Shown: positions 27,897-37,886 of the stretch, one piece after another
How positions within the stretch are numbered: position 1 is the first letter of the stretch
How the letters are laid out: each line of letters begins with the position of its first letter
Assembly (NCBI GenBank): GCA_964601895.1
Contig: CAZROT010000003.1
Coordinates: 252,957-316,956, forward strand
Source: CAZROT01 sp964601895
GTDB lineage: Bacteria; Pseudomonadota; Gammaproteobacteria; Enterobacterales; Enterobacteriaceae
DNA: 64,000 bases
Direction of reading: 5' to 3'
Translations under genes and position numbers: made by a program
Notes under the pieces: generated by a model
Told to the model about the DNA's origin: nothing
What the model saw: only the letters and a program-made list of their open reading frames with translations
The model's database searches: none

Positions 27897-28926
27897 AAAA
27901 GCTCTCCGGTAATTGTTTACCGCACATCAGCATGGATAAGCTTTCCAGTTGTGGCCATATGGACTGGCTGTAATCCTGTTTTACTCCAATCTCCATGTGG
28001 GTTAATAAGCCAATCATCTGCTGCAATTGTTGTAGTGACAGACGTTGCAGTACCTGTGCCATAAGATTACGTCGCTTCTGCCAGACTTTATGTTGATTAA
28101 ACAAAGTACGTAATGAAATACGCGTCATCTGTCGTTTCAATGTCAGCAATAATAACAGCTCAGACTGTGCAGCACGTAACAGTATGAGAGGATCATGGCC
28201 GGTGACATGCAGCTGTTGCAGAATATGCCACGCTCGCTGGCTCTTACCCATCAGCAGTGCATCCAGCCAGTGCCAGGGAGAAAAATGCGCTTCATCACTG
28301 ACCACCTGCTCGACACGGATGAGTGATAACTCTGTCCCGGGCCAGAGTAATGCCAGACGTTCCAGCGCCTGGGCGAGGCCCAGCAAATTCCCTTCATAAC
28401 AGTAGCAGAGTAGTTGATTAGCCTGTTCATCAAGAGAAATAGTAAGACCGCCCGCTCTCTGAGAAACCCAGCGTGTCAGATGCGCCTGTTCCAGAGACTG
28501 GCAGTTAACATAAATACCCTGCTCGCTGAGCGCAGTAAACCAGGGGCTATTTTCCTGCATTCTGGTTAAGCGGGCGCCACGCAGAATTAACAGCATATCG
28601 TCGTGCAGCAGGCTGGCAAGCTTCACCAGCTGTTCACTCATTAACGCCCCCGGGCCAGCCTCGGGTAAAATCAGTAATAAAGACTGGCGCCCTGAGAAAA
28701 GACTACCTGACTGGCAGAGGCAGAAAACGTCATCCCAGTTGGTATGAGTATCCAGCGTAACACTGAAATGCTCGGTAAAACCATGATGTTGTGCAACATG
28801 ACGCAGCGCATCCTGGCTTTCCTGCAGGAATAAAGGCTCATTACCAAACAGCAGATAGCGGCGACACAATTGTTCGCGCAGCTGAATCGGCAGTTGTTCA
28901 GGATAAAGGCGCATCATAGCGGGCAA
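27883..28926 (-). CDS. holA: DNA polymerase III delta subunit
   Basis: Clamp-loader subunit that opens the beta sliding clamp. The 347-aa protein is collinear with E. coli HolA (343 aa); it begins MRLYPEQLPIQLREQL after a short leader (MPAM). The N-terminal Rossmann-like domain lacks a Walker A motif, as expected for delta. It starts 5 bp after lptE ends. Confidence 0.94.
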   Translation of the reverse strand: MPAMMRLYPEQLPIQLREQLCRRYLLFGNEPLFLQESQDALRHVAQHHGFTEHFSVTLDTHTNWDDVFCLCQSGSLFSGRQSLLLILPEAGPGALMSEQLVKLASLLHDDMLLILRGARLTRMQENSPWFTALSEQGIYVNCQSLEQAHLTRWVSQRAGGLTISLDEQANQLLCYCYEGNLLGLAQALERLALLWPGTELSLIRVEQVVSDEAHFSPWHWLDALLMGKSQRAWHILQQLHVTGHDPLILLRAAQSELLLLLTLKRQMTRISLRTLFNQHKVWQKRRNLMAQVLQRLSLQQLQQMIGLLTHMEIGVKQDYSQSIWPQLESLSMLMCGKQLPESFFDAQ

Positions 28927-28931
28927 CAGCG

Positions 28932-29477
28932 TTATTTTTCTGTCGCTGCAGGACTGGCAGCATGATGATTTTTCCCATTAGTCTGCACGCGTATCTTCAA
29001 TAACTTGCGCACAAGCTGCGCGGCGGCCTGTTCTCGCATCTCCTGGCTTATTACTTCACTTTCCACGCTTTTAGCTAATACATTTAACGGATTTTCAAAA
29101 AACGAGCGAAATACATTCACATTTAACGACTGAATATCCTCTCCAGGAATCAGTACCTGCGCTTCTACGCTTAATTTTAACTGATTTTCCGCGGTCTTGC
29201 CGTCGCGAAATACCGATACCGTATTGCGAGTTTCTGTTGAATAGGTAATGCGCAGGGCAGGTATGTCCTGGCGCAGGGCATTATCAACAAGGGTGACTTT
29301 ACTAAGGCGCAATTCGTGACGAATGGCGCGCATCAATGGACTGTAAGGATCGTCGCTGTCCAGCATCAGCACCGGGAAATCATGAGAAACATCATTAACG
29401 CCACGGAGATGAAAGCCACATCCCGCGATGACAGCGATGATTAATATCAGTAATACTCTTGCTATTACCCGTTGCAC
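28932..29477 (-). CDS. lptE: LPS-assembly lipoprotein LptE
   Basis: Outer-membrane lipoprotein that plugs LptD in lipopolysaccharide export. The 181-aa protein has a lipobox IAGC giving a lipidated Cys at residue 20 and the conserved start GCGFHLRG. Motifs FRDGKTAE and VFRSFFENP match the family. It lies 8 bp after leuS in the standard operon. Confidence 0.94.
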   Translation of the reverse strand: MQRVIARVLLILIIAVIAGCGFHLRGVNDVSHDFPVLMLDSDDPYSPLMRAIRHELRLSKVTLVDNALRQDIPALRITYSTETRNTVSVFRDGKTAENQLKLSVEAQVLIPGEDIQSLNVNVFRSFFENPLNVLAKSVESEVISQEMREQAAAQLVRKLLKIRVQTNGKNHHAASPAATEK

Positions 29478-29485
29478 AGCGTTAT

Positions 29486-32062
29486 TTAACCGGTAACCAG
29501 ATTAATTAATTTTCCAGGAAGATAGATAACCTTATGTACCGGTGCTGCCACCAGACATTTAGCTACCAAAGGTTCCTGCACTGCGTATTCTTCTATCTGT
29601 TGCTGAGAAGCATCAAGCGGCACCCTGATTCTGGCGCGCACTTTACCATTTACCTGCACCACAATCAGTCTGCTCTCTTCAATCATGGCCAGTTCATCGG
29701 CAACAGGCCAGGACGCACTATCAATATCACCTTCTCCACCGAGGGACTGCCACAGTACAAAACAGATGTGTGGGGTAAATGGATGCAACATACGCACCAC
29801 AGCAAGCAGTGCTTCTCTCATGATTGCCCTGTCTGTGGCACTATCCTGTGGCGCCCGTACGAGCGTATTCATAAATTCCATTATTGCAGCGATTGCGGTA
29901 TTGAACGTCTGGCGCCGACCAATGTCATCGGTGACCTTAGTAATAGTTTTATGTAAATCACGCCGCAGCGATTGTTGTGCTGACGTCAGCGTCACGTTGT
30001 CCACTGCCGGCACAGTACCGGTTATAATATGCTCAAAGACAAGTTTCCATAATCGTTTCAGGAAACGGCTGGCGCCTTCCACACCCGATTCCTGCCATTC
30101 CAGTGTCATTTCTGGTGGCGCTGCAAACATCATAAACAGACGCAGGGTATCAGCACCGTATTTTTCCACCATCATCTGTGGATCGATGCCATTATTTTTT
30201 GATTTGGACATTTTACTCATGCCCGCATAAATCAGCGGTTGTCCATGTTTATCCTGTGCCTTGCTGATCCGGCCTTTATTATCCCTTTCAATAATTGCAT
30301 CCAGTGGAGAGACCCAGACTCTCTGCCCCGAAGGAGCGATATAATAGAACGCATCAGCCAGCACCATACCCTGACACAACAGGCGTTTTGCTGGCTCATC
30401 GGAATCTACCAGCCCGTTATCCCTTAATAACTTATGAAAAAAACGAAAATACATCAGGTGCATAATAGCGTGCTCAATACCACCGATATACTGATCAACC
30501 GGTAACCAGTAATTAGCGGCGGCAGGGTTCAGCATGCCCTGTTCATAATGTGGGCAGGTATAGCGCGCGTAATACCAGGACGATTCCATAAAGGTATCAA
30601 ACGTATCCGTTTCACGCAGACCATGCCTGCCATCGACGCTGGTGTTTACCCACTGCATATCCGCTTTGAGGGGACTGGTAATCCCATCCATCACAACATC
30701 TTCAGGCAAAATGACCGGCAGTGCATGTTCAGGTACCGGAACCACCGTGCCGTCATCCAGGGTCACCACAGGAACAGGAGAGCCCCAATAACGCTGGCGC
30801 GATACGCCCCAGTCACGCAGACGATAATTCACCTTACGCTGACCCAGTCCCATGGTGATTAATTTTTCAGCGATAGCGTTACAGGCATCATCGTGGCTGA
30901 GGCCGCTGAATTCACCCGAAGCAAATAATCTGCCTTTTTCAGTCATCGCCTGCTGACTGATGTCAGGCTGGCTACCGTCAGCAGGTAAAATAACCGCTTT
31001 CATTGGTAAATCATAACGCCGCGCAAATAGCCAGTCGCGCTGATCGTGAGCAGGAACCACCATGACAGCGCCGGTACCATGCTCCATCAAAACAAAATTG
31101 GTCACCCAAATCTCAAGCAGCTCACCGGTCAGTGGATGTCTGGCAAATCGACCTGTTGCCATACCCTGTTTTTCGATTGTGGCTATTTCAGCTTCAGCAA
31201 CTTTGATATTGCGGCATGCAGCCACAAAATTCGCTAATTCAGGATTATCAACGGCCGCCTGTCTGGCAATGGGGTTATCTGCAGCAACAGCAATGCAGGT
31301 GACGCCCATGAGTGTATCCACACGCGTCGTATAGACCATCAGCTTTTCTTCATTACCGGTAAGCGCAAACGCTATCTCCATGCCTTCAGAACGGCCAATC
31401 CAGTTACGTTGCATGCTTTTAACCTGTGCAGGCCATTCCAGTTTATCAAGGCCTGCCAGTAACTCTTCAGCATAATCGGTAATTCTGATAAACCATTGCG
31501 GGATTTCGCGGCGTTCAACGGGTGTGTCACAACGCCAGCAACAACCATCCACCACCTGTTCATTGGCAAGCACCGTCTTGTCCTGCGGGCACCAGTTAAC
31601 AGCAGCTGTCTTTTTATAGGCCAGACCCTTTTGGTACAATTTCGTGAAAAACCATTGTTCCCAACGATAATAATCAGGTTTACAGGTTGTTATTTCACGT
31701 CCCCAGTCATAACTAAAACCCAGCAGCTTCAGCTGATTTTTCATGGCAGCAATATTGTCATACGTCCATCTGGCAGGCGCGGTATGATTTTTTACCGCAG
31801 CACCTTCTGCAGGTAACCCGAAGGCATCCCAGCCAATGGGTTGCAGGACATTTTTACCCAGCATACGCTGATAACGTGCAATCACATCACCGATAGTATA
31901 ATTACGTACATGGCCCATATGCAGACGACCGGAAGGATAGGGCAACATGGACAGGCAGTAATATTTCTCTTTATCCGGCGCTTCAGTGACACTGAATGTC
32001 TGCTTTTCCTGCCAGTGAAGTTGTACCTGTGACTCAATATCCAGCGAGTATTGCTCTTGCAT
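29486..32062 (-). CDS. leuS: Leucyl-tRNA synthetase
   Basis: Class I synthetase charging tRNA-Leu. From the start at 32062 (MQEQYSLDIES) it has 858 aa, near E. coli's 860. The open frame extends 24 codons further upstream, but that part has no family similarity and MQEQ matches known starts. The HIGH-type motif is PYPSGRLHMGH and KMSKS is intact (MSKMSKSKNN). The CP1 editing domain with TRVDTLMGVT is present, so misacylation editing is retained. First gene of the leuS-lptE-holA-nadD operon. Confidence 0.98.
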   Translation of the reverse strand: MQEQYSLDIESQVQLHWQEKQTFSVTEAPDKEKYYCLSMLPYPSGRLHMGHVRNYTIGDVIARYQRMLGKNVLQPIGWDAFGLPAEGAAVKNHTAPARWTYDNIAAMKNQLKLLGFSYDWGREITTCKPDYYRWEQWFFTKLYQKGLAYKKTAAVNWCPQDKTVLANEQVVDGCCWRCDTPVERREIPQWFIRITDYAEELLAGLDKLEWPAQVKSMQRNWIGRSEGMEIAFALTGNEEKLMVYTTRVDTLMGVTCIAVAADNPIARQAAVDNPELANFVAACRNIKVAEAEIATIEKQGMATGRFARHPLTGELLEIWVTNFVLMEHGTGAVMVVPAHDQRDWLFARRYDLPMKAVILPADGSQPDISQQAMTEKGRLFASGEFSGLSHDDACNAIAEKLITMGLGQRKVNYRLRDWGVSRQRYWGSPVPVVTLDDGTVVPVPEHALPVILPEDVVMDGITSPLKADMQWVNTSVDGRHGLRETDTFDTFMESSWYYARYTCPHYEQGMLNPAAANYWLPVDQYIGGIEHAIMHLMYFRFFHKLLRDNGLVDSDEPAKRLLCQGMVLADAFYYIAPSGQRVWVSPLDAIIERDNKGRISKAQDKHGQPLIYAGMSKMSKSKNNGIDPQMMVEKYGADTLRLFMMFAAPPEMTLEWQESGVEGASRFLKRLWKLVFEHIITGTVPAVDNVTLTSAQQSLRRDLHKTITKVTDDIGRRQTFNTAIAAIMEFMNTLVRAPQDSATDRAIMREALLAVVRMLHPFTPHICFVLWQSLGGEGDIDSASWPVADELAMIEESRLIVVQVNGKVRARIRVPLDASQQQIEEYAVQEPLVAKCLVAAPVHKVIYLPGKLINLVTG

Positions 32063-32435
32063 AGCGATGGGTAGTCCTGAAATAAAATGGTAATGATGGA
32101 ATACAAGGGTAGTAGCACAGCCGGTGCCGCACACAAAGACGACAGGAAAATCATACCTGGCGCATTGTTCCGCTCAGCGCACCGAAAAAACGTCGCCTCT
32201 AGCATAGCCGATAAGCAACAGACGCAGCAATAACAACATGCCTGCTACAGAGTTGACAAAATAACTGATGAACAATAATTAAGCTGCACAGGACACGTAT
32301 GCTGTGACGGGTGAGTGATTACTGCATCCCGCAGACTGGCACTCATGATAACTACGTGCAGCTCAGCGTATGGCACTGTTATAAACAATGCCGGTATCAG
32401 TTGTAGTCCAGCACTTCCCGAGAAAGTTACTGCAG
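32063..32435. other. Intergenic region leuS-gltL
   Basis: A 373-bp gap holding the leuS promoter and the 3' end of the gltL transcript. No leader peptide or T-box-like element was identified. Confidence 0.45.
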
Positions 32436-33161
32436 TTAATGAATGATTCTCGCCAGAAATTCCTTTGCACGTTCAGAATGCGGATTATTAAAAAAATCCT
32501 CTTTTTTGCTGTCTTCAACGAGCTTACCTTCATCCATAAAAATAACTCTGTGAGCGACCTTACGGGCAAAGCTCATCTCATGGGTCACTACCATCATCGT
32601 CATCCCTTCCTGTGCCAGCTCTACCATCACATCCAGCACTTCATTGATCATTTCTGGATCCAGAGCCGAAGTAGGTTCATCAAACAACATCGCACCAGGA
32701 TCCATACAAAGTGCCCGTGCAATGGCAACACGTTGTTGCTGGCCACCGGAAAGCTGAAAAGGAAATTTATCAGCATGCATAGTCAGACCAACCCTGGCTA
32801 ATAATGTCTGACCTTTTCTCTGTGAGGCAACTTTACTGCGTTTGAGCACTTTTACTTGTGCCAGTATCAGATTATCCATGATAGAAAGATGAGGAAACAA
32901 TTCAAAATGCTGAAAGACCATGCCCACTTTTGCCCGCAACTGAGCCAGATTGGTATTTTTATCATTGACGCTGATGCCATTAACTAAAATGGTTCCCTGT
33001 TGAATTGCTTCCAGTCCATTTATGGTTTTAATTAAGGTTGATTTACCAGAGCCGGACGGACCACAAATGACAACAACCTCCCCTTTTTGCACTTCTGCTG
33101 TACAGTCATTTAACACCTGAAAATCACCATACCACTTAGAAACATTCTTCAGGGAAATCAT
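32436..33161 (-). CDS. gltL: Glutamate/aspartate ABC transporter ATP-binding protein, orphan
   Basis: ATPase of a polar amino-acid ABC transporter. The 241 aa equal the E. coli GltL length and the sequence is collinear. Walker A is GPSGSGKST at 34-42, the signature LSGGQQQR, and Walker B AMLFDEPTSALD. In E. coli the genes for the binding protein and the two permeases (gltI, J, K) precede it. Here the upstream neighbour is queD on the other strand, so the partner genes are lost or elsewhere. Confidence 0.93.
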   Translation of the reverse strand: MISLKNVSKWYGDFQVLNDCTAEVQKGEVVVICGPSGSGKSTLIKTINGLEAIQQGTILVNGISVNDKNTNLAQLRAKVGMVFQHFELFPHLSIMDNLILAQVKVLKRSKVASQRKGQTLLARVGLTMHADKFPFQLSGGQQQRVAIARALCMDPGAMLFDEPTSALDPEMINEVLDVMVELAQEGMTMMVVTHEMSFARKVAHRVIFMDEGKLVEDSKKEDFFNNPHSERAKEFLARIIH

Positions 33162-33386
33162 TAAGTTATCCTTTATTCAATTACCATTCAATCAATAACA
33201 AAAAATATAATACATTCATACCGCATAACACCGTCCTGGCCGGTAATGCCAGACGCACTATTACTCAGCACCAGTAAAAGCTAAAAAAAGCTTAGCGTCA
33301 TATCATGGTACTCAGGGATTAAGCTTGATAACATATCAGGCATACACGCAACAACAGGCTGATTGCATTCAAATAACACAAAACAG

Positions 33387-33432
33387 GCCGCCATTCTGGT
33401 ATACCCGATAAATTTCCAGAATGGTTGACGGC
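33387..33432 (+). promoter_or_regulatory. Stable hairpin in the queD leader
   Basis: Stem CCATTCTGG (33391-33399)/CCAGAATGG (33416-33424), extended by GCCG/CGGC with a four-base bulge, then TTTT. It ends 25 bp before the queD start. It could be a leader attenuator or an upstream terminator. It does not resemble a preQ1 riboswitch that I know. Confidence 0.45.
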
Positions 33433-33457
33433 TTTTCAGCCAAATAAGGTTACCACT

Positions 33458-33835
33458 ATGCCCACCACATTGTTTAAAGATTTTCACATTGAAGCTGCAC
33501 ACCGCCTGCCACACGTTCCTGCAGGCCATAAATGTGGCCGTCTTCATGGCCACTCATTCATGATTCGTCTCGAACTCACTGGAGAAATCGACGCACATAC
33601 TGGCTGGCTGATGGATTTCGCCGAATTAAAAGCAGCTTTTCAACCACTCTGGGAACAGCTTGATCACCATTATTTGAATGATATCCCGGGGCTGGAAAAT
33701 CCAACCAGCGAAGTGCTGGCTGCCTGGATATGGCAACGACTAAAACCCGAGCTGGCTGCACTGAGCGCCGTTATGGTGAAAGAAACCTGCTCAGCAAGGT
33801 GCATTTACAGAGGCGATGACGTAGCGCAGAAGTAG
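33458..33835 (+). CDS. queD: 6-carboxytetrahydropterin synthase QueD
   Basis: First committed enzyme of preQ0/queuosine synthesis, converting dihydroneopterin triphosphate. With the start at 33458 (MPTTLFKDF) it has 125 aa, close to E. coli's 121. The longer frame from a TTG at 33425 lacks family similarity. Zinc-binding H15, H30 and H32 and catalytic C26 are visible (EAAHR, CGRLHGH). AAGG precedes the ATG. It is convergent with queE, the next pathway enzyme. Confidence 0.95.
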   Translation: MPTTLFKDFHIEAAHRLPHVPAGHKCGRLHGHSFMIRLELTGEIDAHTGWLMDFAELKAAFQPLWEQLDHHYLNDIPGLENPTSEVLAAWIWQRLKPELAALSAVMVKETCSARCIYRGDDVAQK

Positions 33836-33909
33836 CAGGAGCCTGTCAGATAATAAACAACCATGACAATTCGGGTTACATTGAAACATCACGCGCCATG
33901 ATAAAATCT

Positions 33910-34587
33910 TCAGGCTATATCCAGATATTTATGCATCTGCACTGACAGCCGCCAGTTACGGGAAATGCACGCGTTAATGCATAGCTCCGTTGCCTTCTCC
34001 TGCTGACTGACGGGTTGTAATCCAATGATTCTACGCTTCTTATCATTCAGACCTGCCAGTAACTCATCCAGCACTTCAATATCTTTCATCCGGCCAACGG
34101 GGTGTTTTATTTCGTCAGCACGCTGCAGTGCCTGTACTACTATCTCAAAGCCACCCCGCATCTGAATTTTAGGTGAAACCGTCACCCAGGTATCGGGTGA
34201 ACAATAGATTTCGTGAGTACCACTGGTTTCTATCTGGCAGGTAAATCCCTGCTGCTCCAGTAACAGGGTAAGCGGTAATAAGGAGTACATGCAGGGCTCA
34301 CCACCCGTGATAACCACATGCCGTGCGCTATACCCCTGATGTTGCAGTATACTCAATAAATCCTGCTCAGTGGCATACCCAAAGCTAGCGCTTTGAGCAG
34401 ATTTTGCCACTACCTGCTGCATGTCAACTTCCAGCTCAGCACGCGTTTCCCAGGTATATTGGGTATCACACCAGCTGCATCCTACAGGACATCCATGAAA
34501 ACGAATAAAAATCGCCGGTACACCGGTGAAATAACCCTCTCCCTGTAACGTCTGAAATATTTCGTTAATTGGATAACGCATGCGCAA
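33910..34587 (-). CDS. queE: 7-carboxy-7-deazaguanine synthase QueE
   Basis: Radical-SAM enzyme making 7-carboxy-7-deazaguanine in queuosine synthesis. The 225-aa protein has the enterobacterial cluster motif C33-x3-C37-x2-C40 (CPVGCSWC) and ITGGEP for SAM binding. It directly abuts eno, one base after the eno stop, in the conserved order pyrG-eno-queE. Confidence 0.95.
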   Translation of the reverse strand: MRMRYPINEIFQTLQGEGYFTGVPAIFIRFHGCPVGCSWCDTQYTWETRAELEVDMQQVVAKSAQSASFGYATEQDLLSILQHQGYSARHVVITGGEPCMYSLLPLTLLLEQQGFTCQIETSGTHEIYCSPDTWVTVSPKIQMRGGFEIVVQALQRADEIKHPVGRMKDIEVLDELLAGLNDKKRRIIGLQPVSQQEKATELCINACISRNWRLSVQMHKYLDIA

Positions 34588-35889
34588 TCAACCCTGACCT
34601 TTAATTTCACTGCGTCCATTAAAAGGTGCACGGCTGCCCAGTATTTCTTCAATACGCATTAATTGATTATACTTGGCCACCCGATCGGAACGGCTCATGG
34701 AGCCGGTTTTTATCTGGCCTGCAGCAGTTCCAACAGCAAGATCGGCAATAGTGGCATCTTCCGTTTCACCAGAACGATGCGAAATCACTGTGGTATAACC
34801 GGCACTTTTTGCCAGGCGAATAGCCGCCAGCGTTTCAGTCAATGAACCGATTTGATTGAATTTGATCAAAATAGAATTCGCAATGCCTTTATCAATACCG
34901 TTCTGCAGAATAGCGGTGTTAGTAACAAACAGATCATCACCAACCAGCTGGATTTTTTTACCTAATACTTGAGTTTGATAAGCAAAACCATCCCAGTCAG
35001 ATTCATCAAGCCCATCTTCAATGGAGACTATCGGGTATTCTTTAGCCAGATTTTCCAGATAATGAGTAAATTCTTTTGAAGTGAATGACTTACCTTCACC
35101 TTTTAGCTGATACTCGTTAGCAGTTTTATTGTAAAATTCAGACGCCGCACAATCCATCGCCAGCGTGATATCTTTACCTAATACATAACCTGCAGCTTCA
35201 ACCGCTTCTTTTATAACCTGCAACGCTGCTGCATTCGATGTCAGATTGGGTGCATAACCACCTTCATCGCCCACTGCCGTGCTCAAACCCTGCGCTTTCA
35301 GTACCTTTGCCAGATGATGGAACACTTCAGAACCCATGCGTACCGCTTCTTTAAAGGTTTTAGCACCTACGGGCTGAATCATAAATTCCTGCATGTCAAT
35401 GTTATTATCAGCGTGCTCCCCTCCATTGATGATATTCATCATAGGCAATGGCATGGAAAATTTTCCATGCGTGCCATTGAGTTCAGCAATATGCTCATAA
35501 AGTGCCTGACCTTTGGATGCAGCAGCTGCTTTAGCAACAGCCAGAGAAACAGCCAGAATTGCATTAGCACCAAAGGTAGATTTGTTTTCCGTACCATCGA
35601 GATCGATCATTAGCTTATCTATTTTAGCCTGATCTTTGGCATCCTTACCGAGGATAGCCTGTGCAAGGGGACCATTAACCGCAGCGACTGCTTTTAATAC
35701 GCCTTTCCCCATAAAACGCTTTTTATCACCATCACGCAGCTCAAGGGCTTCACGCGATCCTGTAGACGCCCCTGAAGGCACAGCAGCCAGACCAACAAAC
35801 CCACCTTCAAGATGCACTTCTGCTTCTACTGTTGGATTACCACGTGAATCAATAATTTCGCGACTGATGACTTTAACAATTTTGGACAT
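34588..35889 (-). CDS. eno: Enolase
   Basis: Interconverts 2-phosphoglycerate and phosphoenolpyruvate; also part of the RNA degradosome in enterobacteria. The 433-aa protein shows ASTGSREALELRDGD, the catalytic loop GDEGGYAPN, the signature SILIKFNQIGSLTE, and SHRSGETED. It sits between pyrG and queE with a 104-bp gap to pyrG. Confidence 0.98.
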   Translation of the reverse strand: MSKIVKVISREIIDSRGNPTVEAEVHLEGGFVGLAAVPSGASTGSREALELRDGDKKRFMGKGVLKAVAAVNGPLAQAILGKDAKDQAKIDKLMIDLDGTENKSTFGANAILAVSLAVAKAAAASKGQALYEHIAELNGTHGKFSMPLPMMNIINGGEHADNNIDMQEFMIQPVGAKTFKEAVRMGSEVFHHLAKVLKAQGLSTAVGDEGGYAPNLTSNAAALQVIKEAVEAAGYVLGKDITLAMDCAASEFYNKTANEYQLKGEGKSFTSKEFTHYLENLAKEYPIVSIEDGLDESDWDGFAYQTQVLGKKIQLVGDDLFVTNTAILQNGIDKGIANSILIKFNQIGSLTETLAAIRLAKSAGYTTVISHRSGETEDATIADLAVGTAAGQIKTGSMSRSDRVAKYNQLMRIEEILGSRAPFNGRSEIKGQG

Positions 35890-35993
35890 GAGATTTTCCT
35901 CAGTGCAAGTTAAACTAAGAAACCAATTAAAGGGGGTGTAATAAGGATTGTTTTATAGCGTCTTTTTAGAGTATAGCTTCTGACCCATACTTT

Positions 35994-37631
35994 TTATCTG
36001 GCCTGACGTTCTTGATAATCCCAGGCAGCCTTCACAAGGCCAGTAAATAACGGGTGGCCATCACGCGGCGTAGACGTAAATTCAGGATGAAACTGACAGG
36101 CCACAAACCACGGATGACTGCGCAATTCTATCATTTCCACTAATTTATTATCAAAAGAACGCCCACAAACAGATAACCCCGCAGCTTCCACCGGTTTCAA
36201 CAACATATTGTTCACTTCATAACGATGACGATGACGTTCGATAATCGTCGATTTACCATACAGCTGATGAACCAGACTACCGGCAATAAGATGGCATTGC
36301 TGCCCGCCAACACGCATGGTACCGCCGAGATTATCCTGTTCAGTACGCACTTCAAGATTTCCTTCTTCATCACGCCATTCGGTGATTAATGCCACAACGG
36401 GATACTTACAATCCGGCACAAATTCAGTCGAGTTAGCTTCATGCATTCCGGCAACATTACGGGCAAATTCTATAAGAGCAACCTGCAAGCCGAGGCATAT
36501 ACCCAGATAAGGAATATTATTTTCACGGGCATAACGCGCAGCAGCAATTTTACCTTCTATACCACGGTAACCAAACCCGCCTGGAATCACAATAGCATCA
36601 AACCCTTGCAACACATCTGTGCCATCGGTTTCAATATGCTGGGAATCGATCAAATTTATAGTGACCGACAGGCGATTTTTCAAACCGCCATGCCTGAGTG
36701 CTTCCATCACTGATTTATAAGCATCCGGCAACTCAACATATTTGCCCACCATAGCTATACTAACTTCACCAACAGGATTGGACTCGGCGTCAATAACCTG
36801 TTCCCATTCTGTCAGATCCGCCTGTGGACAAAGCAGGTTGAAGCGTTTACAGATGTAATCATCCAGACTCTGTGATTGCAATAACCCTGGAATCTTATAA
36901 ATAGAATCGACATCGTTCAGAGAAATCACGGCTTTTTCTGATACATTGCAGAATAATGCAATTTTTGCCCGCTCATTGGCAGGCACCATACGATCAGAAC
37001 GACAGACGAGAATATCAGGCTGAATACCAATAGAAAGTAATTCCTTGACAGAATGTTGTGTAGGTTTGGTTTTTACTTCTCCAGAAGCAGCCAGCCAGGG
37101 CACTAATGTCAGATGCATATACAGAGTATGTTCACGACCGACATCCGCCGCCATCTGACGAATGGCTTCCAGAAAAGGTAGAGATTCAATATCACCAACA
37201 GTACCTCCCACTTCTATCAATGCGAGTTCATAACCCTGGCTACCGGCAACAATGCGTTCTTTGATGGCATTAGTAATATGAGGAATAACCTGAATAGTCG
37301 CTCCCAGATAATCACCACGACGTTCTTTACGCAGAACATCAGCATAGACACGGCCCGCGGTAAAATTGTTACTCCTGGTCATTTTTGTACGAATAAAACG
37401 CTCATAGTGGCCCAAATCCATATCGGTTTCAGCGCCGTCTTCAGTAACAAAAACTTCACCATGTTGAATAGGGCTCATGGTACCTGGATCTACATTGATG
37501 TAAGGGTCTAACTTTATGATAGTTACCTTCAGACCACGAGATTCGAGAATAGCTGCCAGAGAAGCAGCAGTAATACCTTTACCCAAGGAGGAAACAACGC
37601 CACCAGTCACAAAAATATAATTCGTTATCAT
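35994..37631 (-). CDS. pyrG: CTP synthase
   Basis: Aminates UTP to CTP using glutamine. The 545 aa equal the E. coli length. The N-terminal synthase domain has the P-loop VSSLGKG near residue 15. The C-terminal glutaminase domain has PGGFGYRG and the nucleophile Cys in LGICLGLQ, with the His/Glu pair in CQFHPEF. mazG, upstream in E. coli, is replaced by divergent sodC. Confidence 0.98.
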   Translation of the reverse strand: MITNYIFVTGGVVSSLGKGITAASLAAILESRGLKVTIIKLDPYINVDPGTMSPIQHGEVFVTEDGAETDMDLGHYERFIRTKMTRSNNFTAGRVYADVLRKERRGDYLGATIQVIPHITNAIKERIVAGSQGYELALIEVGGTVGDIESLPFLEAIRQMAADVGREHTLYMHLTLVPWLAASGEVKTKPTQHSVKELLSIGIQPDILVCRSDRMVPANERAKIALFCNVSEKAVISLNDVDSIYKIPGLLQSQSLDDYICKRFNLLCPQADLTEWEQVIDAESNPVGEVSIAMVGKYVELPDAYKSVMEALRHGGLKNRLSVTINLIDSQHIETDGTDVLQGFDAIVIPGGFGYRGIEGKIAAARYARENNIPYLGICLGLQVALIEFARNVAGMHEANSTEFVPDCKYPVVALITEWRDEEGNLEVRTEQDNLGGTMRVGGQQCHLIAGSLVHQLYGKSTIIERHRHRYEVNNMLLKPVEAAGLSVCGRSFDNKLVEMIELRSHPWFVACQFHPEFTSTPRDGHPLFTGLVKAAWDYQERQAR

Positions 37632-37886
37632 GCTGAACCTGAGAATTTTAGGCGATTAAGGTGAAAAATAACTAAGGCAGGACGGTATGTCAGTATACTG
37701 GAACCGTAGTTTCGTTACAAATAATCTTACCTGCAACCCAACAGGTAAATTAATCGAGATTTCTATTGTATATCAGCAAGCTATTACATAAAATTCGCTA
37801 TTAAATATCACGCAACTTTACTATATATAGCTGGGAAATTCTCTATACTGAACTTACCACTGTGATAAATAAAGAAAGAATATAAC

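Noticed and set aside
32063..32134. Upstream extension of leuS
   Set aside because: The extra 24 codons show no family similarity; MQEQYS matches the known LeuS start.
33388..33457. preQ1 riboswitch before queD
   Set aside because: The hairpin lacks the A-rich tail and pseudoknot pattern expected of preQ1 riboswitches.
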